DNA from: Streptomyces sp. CGMCC 4.7035
GTDB lineage: Bacteria > Actinomycetota > Actinomycetes > Streptomycetales > Streptomycetaceae
DNA length: 64,000 nucleotides
Reading direction: 5' to 3'
Assembly (NCBI RefSeq): GCF_031583065.1
Contig: NZ_CP134053.1
Location: forward strand, 5,559,001 to 5,623,000
This document shows, in pieces, positions 43,377 to 51,950 of the stretch. How positions within the stretch are numbered: the stretch's first letter is position 1; every line of letters begins with the position of its first letter. A program made the translations under genes and the position numbers. The notes beneath the pieces were generated by a model. It was given only the letters and a program-made list of their open reading frames with translations. It was not told the DNA's origin and made no database searches.

Positions 43377-44048
43377 CTAGCGCCCGGTGAGGCGCCTGGC
43401 GTTTTCCAGGTGCGCGGTGAGCTGCTTCTGGATGCGCACGGTCGCCTCGTCCAGTGCCTTGCGCGTACGCCGACCGGTGCCGTCGCCCGCCTCGAACGGG
43501 TCACCGAAGACCACGTCGACACGGCTGCGCAGCGGAGGCAGCCCCTTTATCAACCGTCCGCGCCGCACCGAATTCCCCCGCCCATCCCGCCCGGCCGTCC
43601 CCAGCACCGCGACCGGAACGACCGGAGCGCCGCTGCGGACCGCGAAGTACGCGAGCCCGGCGCGCAGCGAGGCGAAGTCGCCCTCGCCGCGGGTGCCCTC
43701 GGGGAAGATCCCGAGTACACCGCCGTTCTCCAGGACGCCGAGCGCCCGGGTGATGGCCGTGCGGTCGGTGGACTCCCGGTCCACCTTCAGCTGCCCGATG
43801 CCGAGCAGGAAGGGGTCCAGCGGGCCGACGAACGCCTCCTTCTTGATCAGGAAGTGCGTCGGCCGGGGAGCGACTCCCATGACCATGGGGCCGTCGATGT
43901 TGTGGGAGTGGTTGACCGCGAGGATCGCCGGGCCGGTCGCCGGGACCTTCCAGGCGCCCAGGACGCGCGGCTTCCACAGCCCGTACATCAGGCCGACGCC
44001 GATGCGCCGCCCGACCTCGGCGCCGCGCACCGAAGGCACCTCGGTCAC
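43377..44048 (-). CDS. 1-acylglycerol-3-phosphate acyltransferase (PlsC-like)
   Basis: GTG 44048 overlaps the cmk stop as GTGA and gives 223 aa. The acyltransferase block I is AVNHSHNIDGPMV (NH-x4-D) near 46-57, and block III is IFPEGTRGEG near 110-120. One hydrophobic helix lies near the N-terminus (RIGVGLMYGLW). The enzyme should add the second acyl chain to lysophosphatidate in the cytoplasmic membrane. Placement between cmk and der is common in actinobacteria. Confidence 0.9.
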   Translation of the reverse strand: MTEVPSVRGAEVGRRIGVGLMYGLWKPRVLGAWKVPATGPAILAVNHSHNIDGPMVMGVAPRPTHFLIKKEAFVGPLDPFLLGIGQLKVDRESTDRTAITRALGVLENGGVLGIFPEGTRGEGDFASLRAGLAYFAVRSGAPVVPVAVLGTAGRDGRGNSVRRGRLIKGLPPLRSRVDVVFGDPFEAGDGTGRRTRKALDEATVRIQKQLTAHLENARRLTGR

Positions 44049-44740
44049 TTCGCCGCCCGCTTCTCCTCGACAAGGGTGACGACACACTCGATGACCTGCT
44101 TGAGAGTGAGGTCGGTGGTGTCCACCTCGACCGCGTCGTCCGCCTTCGCGAGCGGGGACGTCTTGCGGTTGGAGTCGGCCGCGTCCCGCTTGATCAGCGC
44201 CTCGCGGGTGGTGTGGATGTCCGCGCCCTTCAGCTCACCGCTGCGGCGGGCGGCGCGCGCCTCCGGGGAGGCGGTGAGGAAGATCTTCAGGTCGGCGTCG
44301 GGCAGCACGGTCGTGCCGATGTCGCGGCCCTCGACGACGATGCCGGTCTCCGCGGCGGCGGCGAGGGAGCGCTGCAGCTCGGTGATCCGGGCGCGCACCT
44401 CGGGCACCGCGCTGACCGCGCTGACCTTGGAGGTGACCTCCTGGGTGCGGATCGGGCCGGAGACGTCCGTGCCGTCCACGGTGATGGTGGGCGCGGCCGG
44501 GTCGGTGCCGGAGACGATCTCCGGCTTGCCCGCCACCGCCGCGATCGCCGTGGGGTCCGTTATGTCGATGCCGTTGTTCACCATCCACCACGTGATCGCC
44601 CGGTACTGGGCGCCGGTGTCCAGGTAGCTCAGCCCGAGCTCCACGGCCACGGCCTTCGAGGTGCTCGACTTGCCCGTGCCGGAGGGGCCGTCGATGGCGA
44701 CAATCACTGCCGGGGCGGTCCTGGCGGCGCCGTTTTCCAC
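44045..44740 (-). CDS. cmk: Cytidylate kinase
   Basis: GTG 44740 (MENGAARTAPAVIVAIDG) with AAGGTG upstream gives 231 aa, normal for Cmk. The P-loop is GPSGTGKSS near 18-26; LDTGAQYRAITWW, the CMP-binding region VEGRDIGTTVLPDADLKIFL and the lid segment KRDAADSNRKTSPL follow. It phosphorylates CMP/dCMP to the diphosphates. A tyrosine usually found in DTGAMYRA is kept (QYRA here). It heads the cmk-plsC-der run. Confidence 0.95.
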   Translation of the reverse strand: MENGAARTAPAVIVAIDGPSGTGKSSTSKAVAVELGLSYLDTGAQYRAITWWMVNNGIDITDPTAIAAVAGKPEIVSGTDPAAPTITVDGTDVSGPIRTQEVTSKVSAVSAVPEVRARITELQRSLAAAAETGIVVEGRDIGTTVLPDADLKIFLTASPEARAARRSGELKGADIHTTREALIKRDAADSNRKTSPLAKADDAVEVDTTDLTLKQVIECVVTLVEEKRAAK

Positions 44741-44880
44741 GTGGGGACACCTTCCTGGTGCGGGGTGGTGGGTGTGGGCGGGACGCGGGGCGCCCCGCAC
44801 AAGGTTACTGGGTGCGCGTCACTCGTCCGGCCGCGCGTGAGCCTGCCGCCCGGCGGCTTCCGGATGCCGGTCGGCAACAG

Positions 44881-44953
44881 GCGGCCTGTCCGGCGTTCGA
44901 GGACGAGGCCGTTCGGGCCGCCCGGGGTCCGGGGGCGGCGGCCCCCAGGGGCG
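44881..44953. repeat. Dispersed intergenic Streptomyces repeat
   Basis: GGCCTGTCCGGCGTTCGAGG, then GACGAGGCCGTTCGGGCC and a hairpin of GGGGGC and GCCCCC, match a repeat I recall from many Streptomyces intergenic regions. It lies in the 229-bp gap between tyrA and cmk. Confidence 0.55.
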
Positions 44954-44969
44954 GCCACAGCGCCGCCCG

Positions 44970-46055
44970 CTACTGCCGGATCGCCCAGCCCCGCTCCCGC
45001 AGCGCCGCCGTCAGCACGGGCACCGCCTTCGGCTCCACGGTCAGCTGGACCAGACCCGCCTGCTGCCCGGTCGCGTGCTCGATGCGTACGTCCTCGATGT
45101 TGACGCCCGCCATGCCCGCGTCCGCGAAGATACGGGCCAGCTGACCCGGCTGGTCGTTGATCAGCACCGCCACGACCTCGTAGACCCGCGGAGCGGTCCC
45201 GTGCTTGCCGGGCACCCGGACCTGGCCGGCCTTGCCGCGGCGCAGCACGTCCTCGATGCCGTCGGAGCCCTCGCGCCGCTTGGCCTCGTCGGAGGACTGG
45301 AGGGCGCGCAGGGCCCGTACGGTCTTGTCGAGGTCGGCGGCGACCTCGGAGAGCAGGTCGGCGACCGGACCCGGGTTGGCGGACAGGATGTCGATCCACA
45401 TCCCGGGTTCGGAGGCCGCGATCCGGGTCACGTCCCGGATGCCCTGCCCGCTCAGTCGCACCGCCGACTCCTCGGCGTGCTGAAGGCGCGCGGCGACCAT
45501 GTTGGAGACCAGGTGCGGCATGTGGGAGACCAGAGCGACGGACCGGTCGTGGGCGTCGGCGTCCATGACGACCGGCACGGCCCGGCAGTGCGAGACCAGC
45601 TCCAGGGCGAGGTTCAGCACCTCGGTGTCCGTGTCCCGGGTCGGGGTGAGCACCCACGGGCGTCCCTCGAAGAGGTCGCCGGTGGCCGCCAGCGGCCCGG
45701 ACTTCTCGCGGCCCGACATGGGGTGCGTGCCGATGTACGCGGTGAGGTCGAGGCCCATGGCCTCCAGCTCGCGGCGCGGGCCGCCCTTGACGCTGGCCAC
45801 GTCGAGGTAGCCGCGGCCGAGGCCGCGCCGCATGGCGTCGGCGAGCGCGGCGGCCACATACGCGGGCGGAGCCGCGACGATCACCAGGTCGACGGGCCCC
45901 TCGGGCGTCTCGTCGGTGCCGGCGCCGAGCGCGGCCGCCGTACGGGCCTGCTCGGGGTCGTGGTCGCAGAGGTGCACGGTGACCCCGCGCGCGGCGAGTG
46001 CCAGGGCGGCCGATGTGCCGATCAGCCCCGTACCGATGACGAGTGCGCTTCTCAC
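44970..46055 (-). CDS. tyrA: Prephenate dehydrogenase with C-terminal ACT domain
   Basis: GTG 46055 overlaps the aroH stop as GTGA and gives 361 aa. It has an N-terminal NAD-binding Rossmann motif (VIGTGLIGTSAALAL), the catalytic histidine region YIGTHPMSGREKSGP near 110-122 and HMPHLVSNM near 180, and a C-terminal ACT domain (VYEVVAVLINDQPGQLARIF) expected to bind tyrosine for feedback inhibition. It converts prephenate to 4-hydroxyphenylpyruvate. Coupling to chorismate mutase makes a two-step tyrosine module. Confidence 0.94.
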   Translation of the reverse strand: MRSALVIGTGLIGTSAALALAARGVTVHLCDHDPEQARTAAALGAGTDETPEGPVDLVIVAAPPAYVAAALADAMRRGLGRGYLDVASVKGGPRRELEAMGLDLTAYIGTHPMSGREKSGPLAATGDLFEGRPWVLTPTRDTDTEVLNLALELVSHCRAVPVVMDADAHDRSVALVSHMPHLVSNMVAARLQHAEESAVRLSGQGIRDVTRIAASEPGMWIDILSANPGPVADLLSEVAADLDKTVRALRALQSSDEAKRREGSDGIEDVLRRGKAGQVRVPGKHGTAPRVYEVVAVLINDQPGQLARIFADAGMAGVNIEDVRIEHATGQQAGLVQLTVEPKAVPVLTAALRERGWAIRQ

Positions 46056-46414
46056 TGGGCGATGTCCTTGCGGAGGGCGGCCGCGGCACCGAGGTAGACG
46101 TGCGCGATGTCGGCGCGGGGCTTGTCGGACTCGATGTGGGCGAGGACCCGGACGACCCGGGGCATCGCGCCCTGGATGTCCAGTTCCTGGGCGCAGATCA
46201 ACGGCACGTCGACGATGCCGAGGTTGCGGGCGGCGGCCGCCGGGAAGTCGCTGCGCAGGTCGGGCGTGGCGGTGAACCAGATGCTGATCAGGTCGTCGCC
46301 GGTGAGGTCGTTCCGCTCCAGGATGGCGGTGAGCAGGGCGCCGACCCGCTCGTCCATGTGTCCGGCCTCGTCCCGTTCGAGTTGGACGGCCCCCCGGACC
46401 GCTCGTACCGCCAC
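46052..46414 (-). CDS. aroH: Monofunctional chorismate mutase, AroH class
   Basis: GTG 46414 with GAGGAG upstream gives 120 aa, the standard AroH length. Motifs VRAVRGAVQLERDEAGHM, DLISIWFTATPDLRSDFPAA and PRVVRVLAHIES match the trimeric Bacillus-type enzyme; the arginine near residue 4-7 and the C-terminal R of RVVRV are active-site residues in the family. It rearranges chorismate to prephenate and is coupled to tyrA by a 4-nt overlap. Confidence 0.94.
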   Translation of the reverse strand: MAVRAVRGAVQLERDEAGHMDERVGALLTAILERNDLTGDDLISIWFTATPDLRSDFPAAAARNLGIVDVPLICAQELDIQGAMPRVVRVLAHIESDKPRADIAHVYLGAAAALRKDIAQ

Positions 46415-46602
46415 GGTGCTGCTCCTCGCTGATCCACTGAAACGTCTGGTCACACCAGCCTAGTCAGCCCCGGACACACCGGTGCGCGCCGCCCGCCTGA
46501 CGAGACGGCCCCGCGCCGGGATGAGAACGCCTCCGTGCGCCCCTGGACGCCGGGGCACCGGTCCGCTCTCATGGCAGCAGGCTCGCCTCGGGGGAGGCCC
46601 GC

Positions 46603-47280
46603 ATGAAGCGCTCCGGACCGTTGCTCACCCTTGTCGCGGGACTGCTGTTCGCCCTGTTCCTGCTGGCGCTGAACGCCACCACCGGGACGAGGGGTGCGTC
46701 CTCCTACGGCGAGGAGTCCCCCGCGGCCCCGGCGGCCCCGGCGTCCGCGAGCCCGCCGGCCACGCGCACCGCTCCCCCACCGAGCCAGTCCCCGTCCCCG
46801 TCCACCGGCCCGGTGCCCGACGCCGGGTACGCGGGCCGTACGGACGACGACTCCGCCTCGGTCGCCGTCTCCCTGCGCGACGGCCGGGCGATCGCCTACT
46901 TCTGCGACGGCCGGAACAAGGAGTCGTGGCTGAAGGGCGATGTCAAGGCCGACGGCACCATGAAGCTCACCGGGCGCGACGGCGCCGAGCTGACCGGCAC
47001 GCTCACGGCGGGCGAACGGATCCGCGGCACCGTGGATGTGGGCGGGGCGCGCCACGGCTTCACCGCCGACAAGGCGGTCAAGCCGTCGGGGCTGTACCGC
47101 GCGACCGCCACCGTGCGCGGCGCGAAGCTAGTCGGCGGCTGGATCGTGCTCCCGAGTGGCAGGCAGGTCGGCATCCTCGCCCGCGACGGAAAGCCCTCGG
47201 CGGCACCCGCGATCGATCCGTCGACGGGCGTGGTGACGGTCGACGGCCGCCGGCTCACGGCCCGCCCCGTGGCCCCCTGA
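46603..47280 (+). CDS. Secreted hypothetical protein (225 aa)
   Basis: ATG 46603 with GGGGGAGG upstream gives 225 aa. A signal peptide or anchor (MKRSGPLLTLVAGLLFALFL) precedes a Pro/Ser/Ala-rich linker (residues ~35-75) and a ~130-residue beta-rich domain beginning YAGRTDDDSASVAVSL with AIAYFCDGRNKESWLKG. I do not recognise the domain. It starts 31 nt before the DUF6529 gene and is probably the first gene of a three-gene membrane/Rieske operon. Confidence 0.8.
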   Translation: MKRSGPLLTLVAGLLFALFLLALNATTGTRGASSYGEESPAAPAAPASASPPATRTAPPPSQSPSPSTGPVPDAGYAGRTDDDSASVAVSLRDGRAIAYFCDGRNKESWLKGDVKADGTMKLTGRDGAELTGTLTAGERIRGTVDVGGARHGFTADKAVKPSGLYRATATVRGAKLVGGWIVLPSGRQVGILARDGKPSAAPAIDPSTGVVTVDGRRLTARPVAP

Positions 47281-47310
47281 CCCTCTGCCGCCTTCCACCG
47301 GGAGCGTCCC

Positions 47311-47895
47311 ATGACCGTGGACCCGAACGCCGCCACCCAGGGATTTCCCTCCCCGCACCCCGCCCACCGGCGTCCCGGCGGGGCTCGCTTCGTCGTCCCC
47401 GCGCTGGTCGCGGCGGCGGTCGCCGTCGCCCTCGGCGTCTACGGGAGGGCGCACGATCCGGCCGGTACCGCCTTCAACCTGGCCGGCTTCAGCAGTACGG
47501 GCGCGGTGAAGTCATGGCTCGCGACGACCGCGTTCTTCTTCGCGGTGGTCCAGGTCGTCTCGGCGTTCATGATCTACGGGAAGCTGCCGGGACCGAGCTG
47601 GGCACCGGTGCTGCACCGCTGGTCGGGGCGAGTGGCGTTCCTGGTGGCGGTGCCGGTCGCGGTGCACTGCCTGTATGCGCTGGGCTGTCAGACGTACTCG
47701 CCGCGCGTGCTGTGGCACTCGCTCCTGGGCTGCTTCTTCTTCGGGACATTCAGTGCCAAAATGCTCCTGCTTCGCATGGAGCGACTGCCCGGTTGGCTGC
47801 TGCCGTTCGTCGGCGGCCTCGTCTTCACCGTTCTCACCGCCATCTGGCTGACCTCCGCCCTCTGGTTCTTCCGCACGTTCGGGGTGACGACATGA
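47311..47895 (+). CDS. DUF6529-type membrane protein
   Basis: This 194-aa protein has a short hydrophilic N-terminus and five hydrophobic segments. Histidines H123 region (RVAFLVAVPVAVHCLYALGC) and H137 region (RVLWHSLLGCFFFG) sit in adjacent helices as in cytochrome b561-like haem proteins, though haem binding is inference. The ORF overlaps the Rieske gene start by ATGA, so the two products are made together and may form a membrane redox pair. Confidence 0.8.
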   Translation: MTVDPNAATQGFPSPHPAHRRPGGARFVVPALVAAAVAVALGVYGRAHDPAGTAFNLAGFSSTGAVKSWLATTAFFFAVVQVVSAFMIYGKLPGPSWAPVLHRWSGRVAFLVAVPVAVHCLYALGCQTYSPRVLWHSLLGCFFFGTFSAKMLLLRMERLPGWLLPFVGGLVFTVLTAIWLTSALWFFRTFGVTT

Positions 47896-48344
47896 CGATC
47901 CGCTCGACGCGACGCACGCTTCTCGTCACGGGCGCGGCTGTGCTCGTGGCCGGGTGCAGCAAGTACGGCGACGGCAACGAGAGCGGCGGCTCCGCGACGC
48001 CGTCCACACCGTCCACGTCCGCCGGCGCGTCCGGCTCGGCCGGCGGTACGTCGGGCGGCCGTGTGCTGGCGAAGACGAGCGACATCCCGGTCGGCGGCGG
48101 CAGAATCTTCAAGGAGCAGAAGGTCGTGGTGACCCAGCCGGCGAAGGGCGAGTTCCACGCCTTCTCGGCGGTCTGCACGCACCAGGGGTGCCTGGTGAAC
48201 AAGGTCGCGGACGGCACGATCGACTGCCCCTGCCACGGCAGCAGGTTCCACGTCGACGACGGCTCGGTGGCCCACGGCCCGGCGACGCGCCCCCTGCCCT
48301 ACCAGACGATCAGGGTGAAGGGAGACACGATCAGCCTGCCGTGA
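47892..48344 (+). CDS. Rieske [2Fe-2S] lipoprotein
   Basis: ATG 47892 overlaps the previous stop; the product is 150 aa. The N-terminus TRRTLLVTGAAVLVAGC combines a twin-arginine-like signal with a lipobox, so C22 should be acylated after export. The Rieske ligands are C95/H97 (CTHQGC) and C112/H115 (CPCHGS), with C100 and C114 as the structural disulfide. A small soluble Rieske domain tethered outside the membrane fits electron transfer with the adjacent DUF6529 protein. It is far from qcrA and not part of the bc1 complex. Confidence 0.92.
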   Translation: MTIRSTRRTLLVTGAAVLVAGCSKYGDGNESGGSATPSTPSTSAGASGSAGGTSGGRVLAKTSDIPVGGGRIFKEQKVVVTQPAKGEFHAFSAVCTHQGCLVNKVADGTIDCPCHGSRFHVDDGSVAHGPATRPLPYQTIRVKGDTISLP

Positions 48345-48353
48345 GCGCCCGCG

Positions 48354-49376
48354 TCACGCGTCCCAGAGCGCTCCGAGCGCCTGCAGCTCGCCCCCGTACT
48401 CGATCCGGTCCGCCCACTCCCGCGGCCAGACCTCGGCGCCGAGGTGGGCTCCCGCGAAGGCACCCGTCAGGCAGGCGATCGAGTCCGAGTCGCCGGAGGT
48501 GCAGGCGGCCCGGCGCAAGGCGGTGACGGGCTCGTCGGGGAAGAGCAGGAAGCACAGGAGACCGGTGGCGAGGGCCTCCTCCGCGATCCATCCCGCGCCG
48601 GTCGCCAGACACGGATCGTCCTCGGGTGAAACGGTCCCCACGGCCTCCTGGAGGCGGTCGAGGACGTCCAGGCACTCGTCCCAGCCGCGCGCGATGAAGT
48701 GCTCCGGCGTGGGGTCCTGGGCACGCGTCCACAGATCGCCGAGCCACCGCTCGTGGTACCGGCTGCGGTTCTCGTGCGCGTACGACCGCAGCAGCCCCAC
48801 CAGGCGCGCCGGCTCGGCACCCTGCACGAGCAGGCGTACCGCGCGGGCGGTCAGGTCGGACGCGGCAAGCGCCGTGGGGTGGCCGTGAGTGAGCGCGGCC
48901 TGCAACTGGGCGGCACCGGCCCGCTGTTCGTCGCTCAGCCCGGGGACGAGCCCGAGGGGTGCGACGCGCATGTTGGCGCCGCAGCCCTTTGAGTCGATCT
49001 GGCTCGCCTGCTGCCAGGGACGGCCCTCGTCCTTCAGCAGGTTGCAGGCGACCAGGCACGTCCGGCCGGGCGCCCGGTTGTTGTCCGGGGACTGGTACCA
49101 GTCGACGAACTCCTCGCGCACCGGCCGTTCCATCCGCTTCGGTGCCAGGAGCCCACGGTCCATGGCCGTCCGCAGCCCGCGCCCGAGCGCCAGCGTCATC
49201 TGCGTGTCGTCGGTGACGATCGCCGGCCTCGGCAGCGCCATCTCCCGCCAGGGCCCGCACTTGGCGAGGATCGAGGGCACGTCGTTGAACTCGGTCGGGA
49301 AGCCGAGCGCGTCGCCGAGGGCGAGCCCGAGGAGGGATCCGGTGGCGGCGCGCCTGGCGAGGGCCGTGGTGGTCAT
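48354..49376 (-). CDS. ADP-ribosylglycohydrolase family protein
   Basis: ATG 49376 overlaps the nrtR stop as ATGA; the product is 340 aa. The all-alpha ARH fold is indicated by GSLLGLALGDALGFPTEF, IVTDDTQMTLALGRGL (metal-binding T/D-D) and the C-terminal TSGDSDSIACLTGAFAGA, which supplies the second D-x-D metal motif. Two Mg2+ ions should catalyse removal of ADP-ribose from proteins or small molecules. Placement behind NrtR links it to NAD/ADP-ribose turnover. Confidence 0.9.
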   Translation of the reverse strand: MTTTALARRAATGSLLGLALGDALGFPTEFNDVPSILAKCGPWREMALPRPAIVTDDTQMTLALGRGLRTAMDRGLLAPKRMERPVREEFVDWYQSPDNNRAPGRTCLVACNLLKDEGRPWQQASQIDSKGCGANMRVAPLGLVPGLSDEQRAGAAQLQAALTHGHPTALAASDLTARAVRLLVQGAEPARLVGLLRSYAHENRSRYHERWLGDLWTRAQDPTPEHFIARGWDECLDVLDRLQEAVGTVSPEDDPCLATGAGWIAEEALATGLLCFLLFPDEPVTALRRAACTSGDSDSIACLTGAFAGAHLGAEVWPREWADRIEYGGELQALGALWDA

Positions 49377-50092
49377 GAGGGCCGTCCTTCCGTGGTGGGG
49401 CGGAGCAGGGGCGGGTGCAGGGCGGTGGCGCCGCCCGCGCGGTAGAGCGCGGCGGGCTTGCCACGGCCGCCGGTCAGCCGGGCGGCGCCCGGGACCTGTT
49501 CGACGAAGCCGGGTGTGGCGAGGACTTTGCGCCGGAAGTTGGGCCGGTCGAGCGCGGTGCCCCACACGGTCTCGTAGACCTGCTGCAACTCGCCCAGCGT
49601 GAACTCGGGCGGGCAGAAGGCCGTGGCGAGGCAGGTGTACTCGAGCTTGGCCCCGACGCGTTCGTGGGCGTCGGCGAGGATCCGGTCGTGGTCGAAGGCG
49701 AGCGGCCCGGCGCTGTCGTACGGCAGCCAGCACGCCTGGGCCGCGTCGCCGCCGCCGTGCGGTTCGGGCGCGTCCGGCAGCAGCGCGGCGAAGGCGACGG
49801 AGACCACCCGCATCCGGGGGTCACGGCCGGGCTCGCTGTAGGTGCGCAACTGCTCCAGGTGGAGCCCGGAGACGTCGTCCAGGCCGGTCTCCTCGGCGAG
49901 CTCGCGCCGGGCGGCCGTCTCGGCGGACTCGTCCGGCAGCACGAAGCCCCCGGGCAGCGCCCACCGTCCGGCGTACGGCTCCTGCCCCCGCTCCACGAGC
50001 AGCACATGCAGCGCGCCCGCACGGATGGTGAGGACGGCGAGGTCGACGGTGACGGCGAAAGGTTCGAACGCGTACTTGTCGTAGCCCTGCAT
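49373..50092 (-). CDS. nrtR: Nudix-related transcriptional regulator of NAD metabolism
   Basis: This 239-aa protein has an N-terminal Nudix domain (WALPGGFVLPDESAETAA, RRELAEETGLDD) and a C-terminal winged-helix-like region (FTLGELQQVYETVWGTALDRPNFRRKVL), which is the NrtR architecture. NrtR senses ADP-ribose and represses NAD-related genes. A palindrome upstream matches the NrtR box, so autoregulation is likely. It forms an operon with the ADP-ribosylglycohydrolase gene. It could instead be a plain Nudix hydrolase, but the C-terminal domain argues against this. Confidence 0.86.
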   Translation of the reverse strand: MQGYDKYAFEPFAVTVDLAVLTIRAGALHVLLVERGQEPYAGRWALPGGFVLPDESAETAARRELAEETGLDDVSGLHLEQLRTYSEPGRDPRMRVVSVAFAALLPDAPEPHGGGDAAQACWLPYDSAGPLAFDHDRILADAHERVGAKLEYTCLATAFCPPEFTLGELQQVYETVWGTALDRPNFRRKVLATPGFVEQVPGAARLTGGRGKPAALYRAGGATALHPPLLRPTTEGRPS

Positions 50093-50104
50093 ACCCTCAC
50101 CGCC

Positions 50105-50129
50105 TTAATAGTCGTATTGACTATAAACA
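50105..50129 (-). promoter_or_regulatory. NrtR-type operator
   Basis: ATAGTC and GACTAT form a perfect 6-bp inverted repeat with a 5-bp spacer (50108-50124) in an AT-rich context (TTAATAGTC ... GACTATAAA). This matches the NrtR motif pattern in actinobacteria. It lies 13-37 bp upstream of the nrtR ATG. Confidence 0.7.
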
Positions 50130-50153
50130 GTCGCGGTGGTCGCGCACAACAGG

Positions 50154-50189
50154 GCGGCCCGGCTCCCGTCGAAACGGGAACCGGGCCGC
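50154..50189 (-). terminator. Hairpin terminator of the rluB-scpBA-parA operon
   Basis: GCGGCCCGG and CCGGGCCGC enclose a second stem TCCCGT/ACGGGA with a CGAA tetraloop, 23 nt past the rluB stop. Confidence 0.8.
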
Positions 50190-50211
50190 TCAGGTGGAGC
50201 CGGAGGTGTGA

Positions 50212-51279
50212 CTAGAGGTCGACTTCCTTCATCAGCATCCCGACCTCCGTGTTCGACAGGCGGCGCAGCCAGCCGGACTTCTGGTCGCCGAGGGTGATCG
50301 GCCCGAAGGCGACCCGCACCAGCTTGTCGACCGGGAAGCCGGCCTCGGCCAGCATGCGGCGCACGATGTGCTTGCGGCCCTCGTGGAGCGTCACCTCGAC
50401 GAGGTAGTTCTTGCCGGTCTGCTCGACCACCCGGAAGTGGTCCGCGCGCGCGTACCCGTCCTCCAGCTGGATGCCGTCCTTGAGCTTCTTCCCCAGGTCG
50501 CGCGGGATCGGACCCACGATGTGCGCGAGGTAGGTCTTCTTCACGCCGTACTTGGGGTGGGTCAGCCGGTGTGCCAGCTCGCCGTGGTTGGTGAGCAGGA
50601 TGACGCCCTCGGTCTCCGTGTCGAGACGGCCGACGTGGAAGAGCCGGGTCTCGCGGTTGGTGACGTAGTCGCCGAGGCACTGGCGTCCCTCCGGGTCCTC
50701 CATGGTGGAGACGACACCGGCGGGCTTGTTCAGCGAGAAGAACTGGTACGACTGCGTGGCCACGGTCAGCCCGTCGACCCTGATCTCGTCCTTCTCCGGG
50801 TCGACCCGCAGGCCCTGCTCGGTGACGATCTCGCCGTTCACCTCGACCCTGGCCTGCTCGATCAGTTCCTCGCAGGCGCGCCGGGAGCCGTAACCGGCAC
50901 GCGCGAGCACCTTCTGCAGCCGCTCGCCCTCCTGCTCGGCGCCGGGGAAGGTCTTGGGCAGCTTGATGTCCTTCTTGCCGGCGTACCGCTCGCGGTTGCG
51001 CTCCTCCGCCCGTGCCTCGTACTCACGGGAGCGCGCCGGGGCCGTACGGCCGCCGCCGCGCTGCTGGGACTGCTTCGGACCGCCCTTGGCGCCACCCCGC
51101 GCGGAGCCGCCGCGCCCGGACTTCGGCCCGTCCTGGGAGGCGCCGGGGCCCACGTCGTAGCGGCGCTCCTCGGGGCGGGGCTTGCGGGGCCGGCCCTGAC
51201 CCTGCTTCTGGTCCCTGTCGTTGCCGGCACCGCGGTAGTTACCGCGCCCGCCGCTCTTACCGCTGCCGCTGCTTCGCAT
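50212..51279 (-). CDS. rluB: 23S rRNA pseudouridine synthase (RluB-like)
   Basis: ATG 51279 overlaps the scpB stop by one base (TGATG) and gives 355 aa. A ~110-residue low-complexity N-terminus rich in Gly/Arg/Lys is typical of actinobacterial homologues. It is followed by an S4 RNA-binding domain (RLQKVLARAGYGSRRACEELI) and the RsuA/RluB catalytic domain with the catalytic aspartate in HVGRLDTETEGVILLTNHG. It isomerises a uridine in 23S rRNA. Confidence 0.93.
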   Translation of the reverse strand: MRSSGSGKSGGRGNYRGAGNDRDQKQGQGRPRKPRPEERRYDVGPGASQDGPKSGRGGSARGGAKGGPKQSQQRGGGRTAPARSREYEARAEERNRERYAGKKDIKLPKTFPGAEQEGERLQKVLARAGYGSRRACEELIEQARVEVNGEIVTEQGLRVDPEKDEIRVDGLTVATQSYQFFSLNKPAGVVSTMEDPEGRQCLGDYVTNRETRLFHVGRLDTETEGVILLTNHGELAHRLTHPKYGVKKTYLAHIVGPIPRDLGKKLKDGIQLEDGYARADHFRVVEQTGKNYLVEVTLHEGRKHIVRRMLAEAGFPVDKLVRVAFGPITLGDQKSGWLRRLSNTEVGMLMKEVDL

Positions 51280-51950
51280 CAAAGTTCCGTCGTCGTGTTC
51301 GTCGTGTGATCGCCGTCCGAGCCCGGAGCATCGGGAGCGTCCGGGTCGAACGACGGAACCCCCTCCTGGGTCTCCCCCTCGATCGCCTCCGCCTCCGGGA
51401 GGAAGGGCGCGAGCTCCGGAAGCTCGTCCAGGCCGCGCAGGCCCATCCGCTCCAGGAAGTAGTTCGTCGTCCTGTACAGGATCGCACCTGTTTCGGGTTC
51501 CGTGCCCGCCTCCTCGACAAGACCGCGCTGGAGGAGGGTGCGCATGACCCCGTCGCAGTTCACTCCGCGGACCGCCGAGACGCGGCTGCGGCTGACCGGC
51601 TGACGGTACGCGACCACCGCCAGGGTCTCCAGGGCGGCCTGGGTGAGCCGGGCCTGCTGGCCGTCGAGCACGAAGCGCTCCACGGCGGGGGCGTAGGCGG
51701 CCCGGGTGTAGAAGCGCCAGCCGCCCGCGACGAACCGCAGCTCGAACCCGCGGCCCTGCACCGTGTACTCGTCGGCGAGCTCCCGCAGGGCGTCGGCGAT
51801 CTGCCGCCGGGGCCGCTCCAGGATCTTCGCCAGGTGCTCCTCGGAGGCGGGCTCGTCCACGACCATCAGGACGGCCTCCAGGGCGGGCTTGAGGTCGAGG
51901 TCGGCGACGGTGCTCAGCCCCGCCGGTAGCTCAGTGGTCTGCTCGCTCAC
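51279..51950 (-). CDS. scpB: Segregation and condensation protein B
   Basis: GTG 51950 overlaps the scpA stop as GTGA; the product is 223 aa. Two winged-helix domains are evident: LKPALEAVLMVVDEPASEEHL at the N-terminus and ARLTQAALETLAVVAYRQPVSRSRV in the centre, with the conserved RGLVEEAG and TTNYFLERMGL. ScpB dimers bind ScpA to form the non-SMC part of the bacterial condensin. Confidence 0.95.
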   Translation of the reverse strand: MSEQTTELPAGLSTVADLDLKPALEAVLMVVDEPASEEHLAKILERPRRQIADALRELADEYTVQGRGFELRFVAGGWRFYTRAAYAPAVERFVLDGQQARLTQAALETLAVVAYRQPVSRSRVSAVRGVNCDGVMRTLLQRGLVEEAGTEPETGAILYRTTNYFLERMGLRGLDELPELAPFLPEAEAIEGETQEGVPSFDPDAPDAPGSDGDHTTNTTTEL

